Positions 14,065 to 14,097 of a DNA stretch of 14,097 nt are shown here, piece by piece. A program made the position numbers and the translations under genes. The notes beneath the pieces were generated by a model. It did no database searches. It was not told the origin of the DNA and saw nothing but the letters and a program-made list of their open reading frames with translations. The DNA comes from Acidobacteriota bacterium (GTDB taxonomy: Bacteria > Acidobacteriota > Aminicenantia > UBA2199). The stretch covers positions 1 to 14,097 of the forward strand of contig JAKAGC010000028.1 in assembly GCA_021817755.1 (NCBI GenBank), written 5' to 3'. The number at the start of each line of letters is the position of its first letter. Position 1 is the stretch's first letter.

Positions 14065-14097
14065 ATGGCAAGAAATTTGCTCTTTATAATCGTATTG
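14065..14097 (+). CDS. Start of a probable exported or membrane protein (partial)
   Basis: Eleven codons, MARNLLFIIVL, run off the window. A basic N-terminus followed by hydrophobic residues fits the start of a signal peptide or membrane anchor. GGAGA at 14049-14053 lies 11 bases upstream. An ATG at 14005 opens the same frame 20 codons earlier, but it sits directly behind the -10 box, upstream of the predicted transcription start, so 14065 is preferred. The product cannot be named. Confidence 0.4.
   Translation, partial: MARNLLFIIVL

Overview
The window looks like ordinary chromosome from a low-GC, Gram-negative bacterium. An LPS-assembly outer-membrane protein (LptD) followed by nucleotide-sugar and glycosyltransferase genes implies an outer membrane with lipopolysaccharide, and phosphatidylserine decarboxylase implies phosphatidylethanolamine. 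The genes are tightly packed, most have good Shine-Dalgarno sites, and promoters close to the sigma-70 consensus (TTGACA, 17 bp, TATAAT-like) stand in front of most transcription units. The style of LptD and the double-length ThyX remind me of uncultured lineages such as Aminicenantes or other Acidobacteriota-like groups, or spirochaetes, but this is an impression and not a placement.

Region 1 (1-2356, + strand) holds phosphatidylserine decarboxylase, then an AT-rich pair made of a zeta-toxin-like (COG4185-type) ATPase and an overlapping small partner gene. The partner's reading frame is broken by one in-frame TGA but continues sensibly for 29 more codons. A PilZ-domain protein with its own perfect consensus promoter follows.

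Region 2 (2411-7236, + strand) is the most interesting part: an acetyl/short-chain acyl-CoA synthetase, a free-standing acyl carrier protein and a 2-amino-3-ketobutyrate CoA ligase-like alpha-oxoamine synthase form one operon. Directly after it comes a second synthase of the same family with its own promoter, much closer to canonical KBL. Each synthase is followed by a strong hairpin, and the two hairpins share sequence. The layout matches modules in which a ligase loads an acyl group onto an ACP and an alpha-oxoamine synthase condenses it with an amino acid. Here the ligase and synthase look like short-chain (acetyl/glycine) types, not sphingolipid types.

Region 3 (7333-9495, - strand) is a two-gene operon: a P-loop kinase-like NTPase, apparently transcribed without a leader, followed by a 497-residue two-domain ThyX whose signature motif is divided between its halves. 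It converges on region 2 at a perfect 32-bp palindrome.

Region 4 (9562-13911, + strand) is an envelope operon: lptD, then a GDP-6-deoxy-mannose reductase-like epimerase overlapping by 1 base (TAATG), then a family-4 glycosyltransferase overlapping by 8 bases. A further promoter and the first 11 codons of a probable exported or membrane protein end the window. I saw no tRNA, rRNA, CRISPR array or insertion sequence, and no gene-free stretch above 300 bases.
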